Source: Glomus cerebriforme
Taxonomy: Eukaryota > Glomeromycota > Glomeromycetes > Glomerales > Glomeraceae
Reading direction: 5' to 3'
NCBI GenBank assembly: GCA_003550305.1
Contig: QKYT01000437.1
Location: 1 to 64,000 of the forward strand
DNA: 64,000 nucleotides
In this document: piece after piece, positions 1 through 12,859 of the stretch
How the letters are laid out: the number at the start of each line of letters is the position of its first letter
Position numbering within the stretch: the first letter of the stretch is position 1
Made by a program: the position numbers and the translations under genes
The notes under the pieces: generated by a model
Seen by the model: only the letters and a program-made list of their open reading frames with translations
What the model was told of the DNA's origin: nothing
Database searches by the model: none

Positions 1-194
1 AATAGGAAAAATATTGGATCTCTTTTTTATACTAGGATAATTTAAAAAACTTTTAAAACTAATGAAGGATTTGAAATATAATATGCTTACTAACGTGAGA
101 AAGTTTAATCAAGATTGATCCAAAATGCAAAATGACATTTTTAGAGATTTTTAATCTTTTAATCATCGAAATTTTTTTAGTTAAAAAAGGGGAA

Positions 195-1175
195 GTGTCT
201 TTTTAACTTTCGGCTGAATGTTTAAATGAAATTTTTGAATATTTAGAAGATTACGGTTGGTGTAAAATATCTGTTAGAATTTTATGGAGGAATATTTGGA
301 ATTTTAAATACACTCTTGAATATAAACATCGATTTTATGGTTCTCGATTAAATGTCTTCCTAATGAATAAATAATCCTTTTATATACAATTGAGATATAT
401 CGAAACCACTGCTGTTTAATTTTGTAAGTTCTTTCAGTTTATGAGATTGTGATATAGTTAATGAGGTCCATGAAATCTAAAAGATAAAAGGGTTTAGTTA
501 TAAATAAAATTATCAAAATGTTTACAAATCAAATTACTTCCTTAAAAAAAATTCGTAAGGGCCATAATTTATATAATACAGTATAAATCTGAATGATATA
601 TCTTTTACTTGTTTTTCTGATCTTTCAGAATTACATTTAACTTCAAATATACCTTGTGAATTATTTCATGTCATAATTTACAATCACTCATTATAAGAAT
701 AGATTCTGACATTTTATTTGAGTTAAGAAAGTTAATTTCATTACAAAATAATTTAAAAGTTTTACAATTAAGGGACTGATATTTTACCTGGTTTACAAAA
801 CATTATAATACATTAACAAAATTATATCTTTCTAGTGATAATGTTAATGTGTCTTTGTTGCTCTTTCCCAAATGTACAATTAAACTTCCTTCATTAGTAA
901 TTACAAACCTTAACTATCTCAATATTAGAAAGTATTAAAATTTGGTATTGAAGAGAAAATTTTACTGAAAATGTATCAGAAACCGTTGCAAATTATTCAC
1001 CAAAAATCGAACACCAAAAATAATAGTTACTGAAAGTCATGGTTTTATTAATATAGATACGAGTAAAGAACATATGAAAATAATTGAAACCTATACAAAT
1101 TTAGGAAGAATTTTTATATTCACTATTTATCAGCTTGATCACGTGCTATATTGATAACCTAGGTGAATTTAAAAA
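195..1175 (+). pseudogene. Decayed F-box/LRR gene
   Basis: The plus strand keeps protein-like fragments interrupted by stops and frameshifts. Near 210-350 the reading is AECLNEIFEYLED followed by GWCKISVRILWRNIWNF, the usual N-terminal pattern of the expanded F-box family in Rhizophagus-like fungi. The loop that normally separates these two pieces is missing. Near 620-680 ISELHLTSNIPCELFHV resembles the leucine-rich part of the same family, and weaker leucine-rich fragments continue to about 1170. No open frame spans the locus. I infer an old inactivated F-box copy. The assignment to F-box is by recognition of the motif; the borders are approximate. Confidence 0.6.
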
Positions 1176-1483
1176 ATAATTCTGTCACCAGGGTAAATTT
1201 TACCAATTATCAATAAATTATCAGTTAGTAATATTTTCAACACTTTAATGGCTGTTTACCAGTTATACCTGCTAGCTTCAACTTAATTGACTTAAAAAAT
1301 CACGTTTAATATCAACGAATTAAAAACGTTATATTGATTAAACGTTTATTCAGTATTTTCTTTTAACAAATTATTATTAATTTATGTCTATATGATAATA
1401 AATAAATTTTAAAAATATATATATAAATTAAATAAAATATTCTAACATAAATTTATATTTTACAGAAAATTTAAATGTAACTA

Positions 1484-4400
1484 TTAATTTGATCTATTTT
1501 CATTATATAATTTACCAAATAATAATTTGCCTTTTTCATTTTCATTTTCGATGGATGAATCGGATGTTGGTATGGATCTTGTGATAAATGAACTCTGTGA
1601 TAAAACAGGTCCACTACTTTCTTTATGTATATGAAAATTTGTAAAAGGAATTGATCTTGTTAAGGAATCTTTCTTTTCATGTCGTTTTATCCTATTAAAA
1701 CAAAAATAAAATTTAATTTTATGTGTATTAAAAATAAAAAAAAGTACAAATAAAGGAAAATTAATCCTACTTACTTTATACCTAATACTTTCTTTTGACT
1801 TTCATGACTTTCACTACTAAGAATTGAAGATTTATCTGATCCTTCACCGTCATGATCACTATTGGTACCTTCATTATTCATCAATGCAGTAACATTAACT
1901 GTAGTTGTAGCTGTTACCAACGCTGTTGCTAAAAAAGGAACTGCAACTTCTTTGGACTCATTTGAAGGTATGTTATCTGTTGTTGGTCGGCCACGGATTT
2001 TTTTATTAATCAAGGAACCTGTATGCGCCAAAATGGTACGAAGGATATCTAAATAATATATATGAATGTTAAATTATAGAATATATAGAATATAATAAAA
2101 TAAATGGTTTAAAATATTTTTTATAATTAATTACCCCTTTTAAAGTGTTCCAAAAAATCTAACCATGACCATGTCTTGTTTTGATATTCTAATGTTGGCA
2201 TTCTGAAAACAAAATCATAAATATCTTCCAAATTTTTTTCTTTTGCACCCTATTAAATAAATAAATAAATAAATATATATATTTTTTTAATAAATTTACT
2301 AATAAGAAAAAATAACCAAAAAAAATTAAGATAGCGTACCTGGTAACTAAAATTATGTGTTACACCTGGAACTTTTATATAAATAAATGTTCTATTTTGG
2401 GAAGCTCGTTTTTTCATTAGCTCTAATTCATGTGAATAGTCGTCTCCTGTTGCCTTTAATAATTGTTTTTTTACCGAACTAGTAGTAGATGTAGTAAATG
2501 TGGAATTATTACTAATTGTACCATCATCTGAAAAAATAGTTAAATTTCCATCACTAGCAGTTTCTGTAGTTTCAGAAATAAGACTGTCACTATATGACTC
2601 TGATGTTTTCTTTAGTAACTTCGCCGTTTGTTCAGAACCCGAGGAATTCCTCTTTTGTTCAGTATTATGACTAACTTGACCATTTTCATTTGCCTTTATA
2701 TTATTTTGTTTTATTATATATTCCCTCCTTTTTTCTGGAAATATGTACATCATAATAAGTTTTCCAATATCATATTGCATTTGAAATTTGAGTGGAAACA
2801 TATCAATTTCAAAATGATCAACCATTGCAATCCCAGCAACGGGCTCCAATTCACCCCAATAAACTCGTATCATTTTATTACGACTAAAATCTACTGGACG
2901 TCGATGATCTATTATATATGGTGATATTAATTCTTTAAATACAGGAGATGGTAACTTATTTGTTACAACGACGTGATCTATCTCCAAAGTGTTTATACTA
3001 GCGTTCCCTTCTTTTGTCACCCATTTAAAATGTGCATTTGACAATTTCCATTCACAAAATGGGTTTCTGTTGTTTTCTTGCATAACCCAAATTACTTCAT
3101 CTGCTGTTGCTATGAGTTTCAATGGCACATTACTCTCAGTCTCATGTTTCTTTTCTTGTGAAGCAGTTATAGCTTCCATTAAAAGACATAATTCTTCTTG
3201 TAGATTTATTAATTCTAACTCTACTGCCCTAAGGTCTTTTAATCCTTCTTCATCTAATTCTGTTGAATATAATTCATATTGTAATCTTAAATCATCCAAT
3301 TGATGAATTTGTTCTTGTAATGCCGATACTCTTTCAGCTGCACCTTCAAGATTATCCAAATCTGCTGCAAGTAAAATTGCCCCCAACCTTTCAGCTCGCC
3401 TTTTTTGCGCTGGCTCACGATACATGAATAAATCTGTAACAATGTCAAAAAATATACAATATTGATCAGATGTCGCTGATATTTTAATATTCGGAAAATT
3501 AATATGAAATGAATCTATCCTTTTATCAAATTCTTCTTTCTTAGAATTGTCAACTCCTAAGTTGTCAGATTCTTGTTCAATATAATCCTTTTTATCCTTT
3601 CCATTCTTATCATCCTTTTTGATATCACTTCCTTTTATACGTAAATTGTTAAATTTATCATATTGAGTTGTAGCAGAAGTTCTTTTAACAATTCGTTGAA
3701 ATGGTGAAGCGTTTTCCTTGGTGTTACTAATTAATGCTTCCATAGGAACCCATACGGGCCAATTTTCCGAACCTTTAGCACCATAATTATTTGCAGTTAA
3801 AATCTTTGAATAATAATCATTCAAAAAGTCTTTCTTGCTGCTCGTAAAAAATTGAGCATTATCTATACCAAAGAACATCCTAGTTTTTACAACTTCATTA
3901 ATCAAATCTCCTTTAGACCAATCTTCTACGATTGAAAAGGTTTTAAGTTGGGCTCTCTCTATACACATTATAATGTTGGAATCAGGATCTTTATCGCATT
4001 GTAAATTAATTTGAGGATTAATAAGTTGAACAATAAAATCTTTTCGTAGCGAATAACCTTCAGGAATGTCATGATGTGAATTCTTTGATTTTCCTTGATC
4101 ATTTGTAGTTTTTTCTGCGAGAATTTCATTAGGCACAACAAAACTTGTAGTTTGTTCTCCAACCAATTTTCTTAACATTTCAGCTGCCATATGTGCATCG
4201 AAATCGTAATTATCTAATCCGTTGGAAGAATTTGAATCCCCATCTTTCTTTAACGATTTCTCATAAGCTTCCCTTTCTTTCTGTTGTTGAATCTTCTTTT
4301 GCAAATCTCTTATAAACTTAACCGCGCTCGTTGACATATAATATGTTAAACCTTGATGATGTTCAACAAGATTCGAAAATTTATACATCAAATTACGTAA

Positions 4401-7400
4401 TGAATTATTCCATAAAGCTTCAGCATTGTGAATAATAAATCGATGACCAAAATGACTATGAGAATCAGCCCATAAAGGAGAACTAAAATTGGAGTTGACT
4501 CCTTCATGAGAATGTTCATTATCATCACTTTCCACATCAACATATTTTGATCCTGATTTGTTTAATGTTTCTTCCAAATTATCCAAATATTCTTTAATAA
4601 CATTCCTTTTGTGTGATAAAGTAGCAGTGGTACGTTGTATAGATTGTGACTATATATATATATATATACACAATTAAAAAAAAAATTTAATAAAATTAAT
4701 AATAAAAATGTAATATTCAAAAAAACTAACCATATTTTGCAATATTTGATTTTTGGAATCTGCAGTAATCCTCTCTTCGATGTCACTTAATATCTTAGTC
4801 TGCTGCTTTATCTCCAGATTTAATTGATTTAATCGTTCGGTTAAGAAATCAATTTGCACTTGAACAGTATCTAATAAATTGAGAAGTAATTATTTAAAAT
4901 ATATTAATGCTATTGATAGGATTCTTTTTTTTTTTTTAATTACCTCGGCCCTGTCCCATCACACATATGTGGGTTTCTTGATCTGTTTTCTTTTCTTCAT
5001 ACGTATCATTTTCGTCTGGACGTTTATAATACATCATTTGTGGGCTACTCATTAAGGGTAATACTCTGACAACAGGTTTAACATCTGGTAGCATCCAATC
5101 TAACTCAATATAATCAGCTTCATCAATCCACTCCTCATCCTCATGGTTTACTATGAAATCTTCATCTTTTCCCAATAAAAATTCTCTTTCATCTCCTTCA
5201 TTTTCATCTGAAAAGTTCGAGAATACATTATCTCGAATATATCGAGCAGCAATTCCTCTTAAATCTAAATTTTTTAGATCCACTTCAGCTTCATGTAAGA
5301 TTATATCTCTAGCTTTAACTTCCTGTCCTTCCACCTCAATAATTTTCTCCTTGCTGCGAAGATGCATATCAAATTTGAATCTTTCAATCTTGCCTTTAAT
5401 TCCCACAACGTGTGTTCTTCCACGTAATGGATCTTCAAAAACATCATCTCTATAAAAATGACTAAGGAACAAAGGACCTACACATATTTTGATTTTCACA
5501 GTTCCAAGATATTTTCCAAGTTTTGGAGAAGGAGGTTCGAGAGAAGGAAATAAAGCTCCTTGGCGAATGGGAATAGTCATTGCCGGTTCAAAAAGAAACG
5601 CCCACGACAGTATATGTTGAAGTGATTTTGGACTTAATTCTATGGAATTTTTTAATTTCCTTTCATCACCATCAGAATCATCAGAATTGTCCAAATTTAT
5701 GGGACATGAAACGCTAACTGAAAGATGAACATAATCTGATCGGAAACCCTTGAATGAATCGTAAACCTAGATAGATTAATGAATGAATGAATTTAAATTA
5801 AAAAAGTGAACGTAAAAAAAAAAAATAAATAAATTTTTTTCAATTAAGAGATTATAATTACTTGTCCTTCCGGTACAATTGCATATTCAGGCATCCTTGT
5901 GATTATTTCATAATGAGGTATAAAATCTGTTAAGCGACATTTGCGTTGTCCATCACAGGTTGGGCATGGTCCATTATCATTATTACATAGTCTTTGAAAA
6001 TGAACTCCCATACCGTATCTCACACCACCACAAAGTTTCATTACTCTTTTTAAAAAATTACCATCCAATATTTGAGATATTATAGTATATGATGAACTCT
6101 GAGTTAGTAATGTACTAGATTCCGATTCCGTTAGGCCATTCTGAAGATTAGTTTCTAGACCAGTATTATCAGCAGATAAACTACCATCAGAGACCACAGC
6201 AGCTAAATTAGGAATAGCACAAGTAAATTCTTCACTATCAACTTGAAGGACTTCATTTTGATCATTTGAATATCCTAATCGTATTTCAACATTCTTGCTC
6301 CAACATAAGACAAAACCAGCACCGCGTCCAGTGACCAAATATGGATCACGGGAACCTTTAGCATAAAATTGTACATCCCCAGTTCCCTTGAATTCAGCCA
6401 ATATTCTAACATGCATCATGATTCTCATTTTATCCCAAAATCCGATAGTCTCTGAAGGATCAGGATTAGGTTTAGTAAAGCTTTCAAATACTTTTGCAAA
6501 ATGTTGAATTGCGGGTTGCATAGAAATACTCCACGAACAAACTGTCGGTCGTGAAGAATTAATTTTTACATGAAGATCCGAATATAGTTTCACCGGTGAA
6601 ACAGTTCTTGGAACGATTACTGTATATTTACTATCATCACCCTTTATGTACCGCGGTGTCACAATATCCACAGCCGCCCTTCTTACTGATTCCATGCCCC
6701 TTAACTCTTCTCCAACCACCAAATTTCCTTCAAGAAAGAAAGAATATAAATGTTTTCCATCTGTAGATGGAATGTGAGCTAATGGAAGTGGATAATCACG
6801 TATTTCAACCCATGCTTCTTTTAGCTTGGCACTCAAATGCATAGGAACTAAAACAGCAAATTTTGTATCCAAAGGTAAACCCTTTCCTATATCATTCATA
6901 TATTGTGGTAATTCTTCTATAGGAAAAGAAGGGGTTGAAAGTGTGAATAAGAATTTTACTATAGTGACATTGAATAAAGCAGGAAAATTTGAGGGTTGGG
7001 TTGTTTGAATGGGTAGGGATTCCTCTTGTAAATCAGATTTCTTTTGTTTTAAATTTGTACGTGATGGGTCTGCAGCTTTCACACATTTAACCCAGCTTTT
7101 AGAATTATATTCCTTCAATGCCTCACGTGCCGCATCAATACTCAAATTCGCACGTGGAGATGGTTGCGAACGGAAAGCATCACCGAAATTAGTTTTTTCC
7201 TCATATCCATGTGGTGGTGACCCATCATTTTCATTTTGTGTTTGGTTTCCATCGTTCTTTGACTGAGCAGCTTCATGAGCTCTAATCGCATCAGCTTTTG
7301 CTTCAAATGCAATATCCCTTCCCAATCTAGCCTTTTGTTCTAGACAACCAACTTTCCATATTAGAGATAATTTTGATTCAAACGGATCGTCATCAATACG

Positions 7401-10400
7401 GAAGGTTACTAATCCAACTTTAAGTTGTATTGTGGGCAAAAGTTTCGCCTCCTCCTCCACTGGATCATTTAAACATGATTTCTCATTCACAAAGATTCGT
7501 TCGATTAAATGTTTTACTGCTTTGGCCGTATTAGCTATGCTTTCAATGACATCTGCAAGAATAAATTTATAAGGTATACGGACATGAATAGAATCTGATT
7601 GAACACGTATCATCTTATCGAATTTTTTCTCATTTGAATTTTCATTTGAACTATTATTCTTAAATTTTTCACTTTTTGTATCATCATCCAAAAGAAGAAT
7701 TTTTGTATTTTCCACCCTTCCTATTTCATCCCATAATCCTTCTGCAACAGGACTTGTTCCATAAACACGCAATTTTTTAATCCGAACTCCATGATCCGTT
7801 GGCGAAACGAACTTGTAATTGAGCAAATCTACTCTTACAAAGATTTTATTATTTTCAGGTAAATCAACTGAAACATTAATATTATTCACCGCAATACTAG
7901 CATTGATTTTTGACAATATTCCACTTGATAAATCTGAAGAAGTAGGTGATAAATCGTTGCTCTTATTTTCAAAGGATATTGATAATAATCGAACTATGTT
8001 AATAACACCAACTAAACAACAATAATGATATAATAATGAATATTTTAGATGAACTTCCTGAATTCTCATTGTAGAGTTTACAACTATATCATAATCACTC
8101 TGTGAATATTCAAGTGTAAAGTTACTTTGAATTTCAATTTCCGGTATATCTAATAAAGGAATCGTATTTTTAAATAATTCCTTATCCCAAATTGCCAAAA
8201 TCGGTGTTAACTTTATCCCCCTTACAAATCCTCGAAGAAGACCTCCAGTGTCGTATTGAGCTTCATTGTAATCTTCCGTTGATAATCCAAGCTTAATCTT
8301 TTCATTATAACATGCGATTGGATCAATTGATGCTCTTGATCCTCTAAACTCAAATGCGAATTCCTGTAATCTAAAATCTATTCCTCTTGAAGTTGATGAA
8401 TCAACGAATGAATCTACTCCAGCAATTCTTATACCTATTGAACTCAAAGATATATGACAAAGCACAGCTTCTGTGTAAGTTAATGGAGACTTTTCATCTT
8501 TAATTGAAGGTTGTATCATTTCTGTTGGCATGAGACCATTTTGTTTTTTGATTTCATTCTTTTGAAATCTTTTTGCGACATCAATAAGTTGTTTCAACAT
8601 AGCGAATGTCGATTTAGCACATAAATTAATTTCAAGTCCATCAATTATCCAACCAATATCAGCCTGAATCGTTTCTGTTTCTAAAGATGTTATGTAAGTT
8701 GTATCAACTTTATTATTACTATTAGACGGAGTAACAATTCCTAGAGCGGATAATGCTAAATTAAATTCTAAATTTTGATTCAAAATTAAATCATTCTCAA
8801 GAGTAAATAATTTCATATTATTAGTCTTTAAACTTGCGACTAAATTATAAATTAAAGAAAAATTGGGAGGAGTCCAACCTCTATTATATCTTCTTGATAA
8901 TACATGTTTATGTTGAGTTGCAGGTAAATCATTTAATTCCGTATAATCCCCATTAATATCAAATATTATATCCTGAAATCCAAAAGATATTTGTGAAAAA
9001 TCATCAATACGTTTATGATGAGGAATTCTTGTAATTTTAATGAGCGGATTAATTATAGAACAAGTGACAACTATTTTTGGAATATCATTCATCCGTTGAT
9101 TTGATTCTGTATAATCGGGTGATCGTTGAGGTGATACAGATGGTACAGTTGATGCATGTTTTCCTCCAATTTCAAGATGTTTGATCGAATCAATGATGTT
9201 TATAATAACATCAAAACTTTCATAATTAATGGATATTATTGGAAACGAAATATCAAATGTACCACTTAAAGATAAAGAATTTGGATCATAATCAACATTT
9301 TGAACAAGTGGTTTAGATATTAACATCTTACTCTTTATCTTATCCACTTGAATGATACGAAAAATTTTATTATTATTATCCTTGAGATCACTACGAATAT
9401 CATCCACAGAAAAGTCCATTATAAATTCTATAGGTTTTGGAATTTCTTCTTCAGAAAAAAGAACTGAAATACGTTGATTATTATTAAATGAAAGACCATT
9501 ATTTTGTTTCAATGAAAGGGAAAGTCCTTTAATTAATAAATGAACATTCGAAGGTAATGTTTCATGAGATTTGATATTTTCCAATCCTGAAAAATCATAA
9601 ATAATATCGATTAGATCAAGTTTAATACTAGCGCTTCCAAGGAATTCAATTGGACTTTTTTTTCTACGAGACATTCTTATTTTTCTAGCCAATGAAGAAT
9701 CCAATATATTAGCCATCGTAAAACCTTTTGAACCGTTAGATGATGGAATATTTACACGTTCAATTGGACCTCTCTTTACCTTCTTTGGAATTTTTGATTG
9801 AATAATTTTGACTAAACGTAATATGGAATCTATTCCAATATTTATTCGATTCAAGTTAATGTCAATTTCAAAAGATATAAGAGAAGTACAAGTAGGAGTA
9901 AGATGACACGATAATATAATATCAGTATTATAAGGTATCGAAATAGCGGGAGATATATTAGGAAGATTTTGAATTGAACTACTAATAGTATTAAATTTAT
10001 TAAATGAATCAATATCTTGAATCGATAAAGAAGAAAAAGAGAAATTGATAACTAAAAATTTTTTAGAAAATACGTGATGACGATTTCGAAATGAATGCTG
10101 TTCTTGTGAATCATTACGATTATGATTAAATTGAAATTCTTCTTGTTGTTGTTGTCGTTGTTGTTTATTATTATTATTATTATTATTATTAGAATTTTCA
10201 ACGTCAATATCCGCGAATAAGTTCATCCCTAAATTACAATCTACAAGTTGAAAATTTCCTAAATCTTCGAATAATATGTTGATACTTGAAACATCCACAT
10301 TAACATAATTAGCTATAACTGATAAAAAAAATTGGGAAGGTATAGAAGATAATTTTCCCATAATAAATTTAATAATCCGTAATGAAGACCACCAAGCTTT

Positions 10401-10784
10401 TTGAGGTACGACAGAAATTAAACTTTGTTGCCTAACATGAGCCCTTCTAGATTTTGTTTGAGTAAAAATTTTTATACTAGAAAAATTTAAAGTTATACCA
10501 TCAATTGTTAAAGTAATCCAAGTTTTACGATATAAATTTGGTCTTCTTATTTGTAAAAGAATTTTATTTATAGAGATTTTAAAGGAATGTTGAATTTGTA
10601 GTGGACCAGCAGGTAAATTACCACTATAAGATAAGTCAACAATTGATAAGAAACCTATCGATCCAACATGAATTTTAAATTTCTTTTCAACGAAACGCAT
10701 AATAAATTTGACGCCATAATATAAAATGACAAAAAAAATGATAAATGTAAAAAGAACTTTGATAGTATGATAAATTTCTACCAT
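1484..10784 (-). CDS. FMP27/Hobbit/BLTP2-type bridge-like lipid transfer protein
   Basis: I read seven exons: 10784-5862, 5766-4944, 4870-4731, 4649-2340, 2249-2135, 2048-1775 and 1691-1484. They join in frame to about 2,930 aa, the usual size of this family. The open frame extends to a TTG at 10838, but the first ATG is at 10784, followed by a hydrophobic anchor (about residues 8-30). Family marks: GFWDKMRIMMH with GSRDPYLVTGRGAGFVLCW near residue 1445-1500, GFRSDYVHLS near 1648, DFLTERLNQLN near 1925, WPVWVPMEAL near 2257 (the WPPW region) and KNLEDIYDFVFRMPTLEY close to the C-terminus (Apt1 region). Members of this family form a long hydrophobic groove that moves lipids between the ER and plasma membrane or other membranes. 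Polyasparagine and polyglutamine runs lie near residues 205-220. A 5'-UTR intron is possible, because an acceptor-like TATAG sits just before the ATG. Confidence 0.93.
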
Positions 10785-12364
10785 TACTATACAAAAAAAA
10801 TTATATATATAAATAATAAATAATAAAGGAGCGGACAAAACGATAACGATCGACTAAAGCAGGAATGAGACTGTCAACACAAAGTCTATGGGAATTCCGA
10901 ATTTCTTAAGTGTTACGTTACATAAATATTTTGTGCTAATCTAACGATAATCTAGTAGGAAATATTTGACTGTTAAATAGCATGTTTATAACAGGTAAAT
11001 TATTTATTTTCAGTTTAAATCGGGCAACGCATATTAATAAATATTTTCTGATGATAGACGATGTAACTTCAAATTGACATTTAGACAATTTAAATGGTTA
11101 ATACTGTTAATCCTGCATAAAATTCAACCGAAATTTAGCCGAACAGGATGGCGCAGGATATAATATGCCAAGCATTACTGCATATTTGATTAACCTGTAA
11201 CAATATTAAGTAAGCTAATATTAGTATTAATATTTGTTGTAAAATTTATATGACTTACATTGATCTAATTTGTTCTTACGCGTAAAACAGGACCTTCCAC
11301 ATTTATGAATCGTAAATACGTAAATAAACAACCCAATATGAAAAAAGATAATGTGGCACACTGGCACAGCTACTTAATAAATTCATTGTTATATTAATTG
11401 GCATTTAAATACATAATTAATATTTCTCCTGATTGGGCTTTATTCTTTTAATCATGTACGGCTGGCTGCATGTAAAGATAACTGGCTGACTGGCATATTA
11501 CCAGTTACCTAATCAAGTATCTATTGAACAAGTGGAAAACTTCCCAAATTGTCCATTTATATTGAGAAATAATGAATTCTTGAAGCGATGTAAGATAATG
11601 ACCTATAATTCTGGATCAAATCTAACGAAGATTGGAATTCGATTTAACGGAGTTTAATAAAGTTATTGCATAAGTATTAGTTATATCCAGGGTGGTTGGG
11701 GATAACTGATAAGCGTAATTTTGCATAAATGATCAGCTAACGGCTGATCATTTTTGATTAAACTATTTAAGCTATTTATCCCCATCCCCAGTGGTATAAC
11801 TGGGTTATCCCCTGCATTTATACAATTTTATGCGAATATACTTATACTCACTGCCCAGTTAGGTATAAGTGTAGTCGCATAATTGTGTAAATCAGGGGAT
11901 AATTAAATTGAACTTGGAACTGCTGGTATTGTTACACAAAAGCATGTGTAAAATAACATTTCCTTTCAGATATACCGGAACTGCGTAAAAAAAAAAATTT
12001 CAGAGTAAAATGAAAATCAACAAGTTGCACACTTCAGTTTAACATAACAAATGTAGTAATCAAAATGTAATAAAACATGGCCAGAATTATCTAATTCTAG
12101 CATATTGGTGGCCGGGGAAAAAATCACAGATTAATGTTAATTGCCCACCGACGATTAGCAATACTCTAATTTAATCAAATTTCAATTATCATTTAATAAT
12201 TCACTTTATTTGGGATAAGTTACTTAATATAAATGTTAAAACAAATCAGAATCTGTCACTGAAAATATTTATTCAATATATTACTTTATAAACAGCTACA
12301 GATTTAAAAATAATGAAACAAAAACATAAAAATCTATTAATTCCTCTCTCACAAGTTAAATTAT
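10785..12364. other. Intergenic, start of duplicated block (copy A)
   Basis: No gene is supported here. From about 11330 onward the sequence resembles the stretch from about 14790 (shared GATAATGTGGCAC, ATACATAATTAAT, TCAAGTATCT and AGTTATTGCA), so this is the front of a segmental duplication. A palindrome-rich insert at about 11690-11905 is listed separately. The part immediately beside 10784 should contain the promoter of the lipid-transfer gene, but I see no specific motif. Confidence 0.6.
11690..11905. repeat. Palindrome-rich insert, possible MITE
   Basis: The insert has two nested inverted repeats. A short perfect one is TGATCAGC (11730-11737) against GCTGATCA (11743-11750). A longer imperfect one pairs 11804-11846 (begins GTTATCCCCTGCATTTATAC) with 11864-11902 (ends AATCAGGGGATAAT). 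The surrounding DNA is shared with copy B of the duplication, but this stretch is not, so it looks like an insertion into one copy. No transposase and no clear target duplication are visible. Confidence 0.55.
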
Positions 12365-12859
12365 CTACTTCTCCACGGTTTTATCAGATGTGTATATCTT
12401 ATTGAGATCTTGTTCTTGAGGTGGATCAAAATCTTGTCGATTATCTGAGGTAAAAGATGGGATATATGCATATTCTTCCCATGGTTTATTTTTAATCTTA
12501 TGTCCAAATACTTCATCATATGCAAACTTCATGATATTTGATAGAAAAATAAAATTATTCTTTACTTGACGTGGCTCATCTCTCCACATTCGAGAAGCAT
12601 GTAGAGAATTTTTTCCTCGTTTTATGTTTTTGTATAATTCTTTATCTTTGCAATATAGAACAAAGGAGTTAGGAGTTACACGTTTTTTTAGGTTCAGATC
12701 CAAGAGTTTATCAAGTGATAAGGATGTGTTAAGTGACTCAAACGTATTATTTCTTTGTTTTAATTGTTTATTAATTGCTTCGATCAAAGCCGATTTTATT
12801 TCATCAGATGATCGAGTTTCTTGAACTGCTTTTGATTTTTTTGATTGTATTCTCGACAT
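12365..12859 (-). CDS. MATA-HMG-type HMG-box protein
   Basis: This is a single-exon gene of 164 aa. The frame extends to a TTG at 12886, but the ATG at 12859 (protein MSRIQSKKSKAV) is the natural start. Residues about 58-120 form an HMG box of the mating-type (MATA-HMG) kind: RVTPNSFVLYCKDKELYKN, then RMWRDEPRQVKNNF and a final helix ending YDEVFGHK. HMG boxes bind and bend DNA, so a nuclear sequence-specific regulator is likely. The N-terminus is lysine-rich and the C-terminal tail acidic and polar. The aligned region near 15.7-16.1 kb holds a broken copy. Whether this gene has any mating role cannot be judged from sequence; Rhizophagus-like genomes carry many such genes. Confidence 0.8.
   Translation of the reverse strand: MSRIQSKKSKAVQETRSSDEIKSALIEAINKQLKQRNNTFESLNTSLSLDKLLDLNLKKRVTPNSFVLYCKDKELYKNIKRGKNSLHASRMWRDEPRQVKNNFIFLSNIMKFAYDEVFGHKIKNKPWEEYAYIPSFTSDNRQDFDPPQEQDLNKIYTSDKTVEK

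Noticed and set aside
2628..3303. Plus-strand open frames over the lipid-transfer gene
   Set aside because: They are antisense shadows of a conserved coding exon and show no domain of their own.
10784..10838. Extended starts for several genes (10838, 12886, 19300, 38524)
   Set aside because: These begin at TTG or GTG codons. The first ATG in the same frame is preferred in each case (10784, 12859, 19420, 38491).
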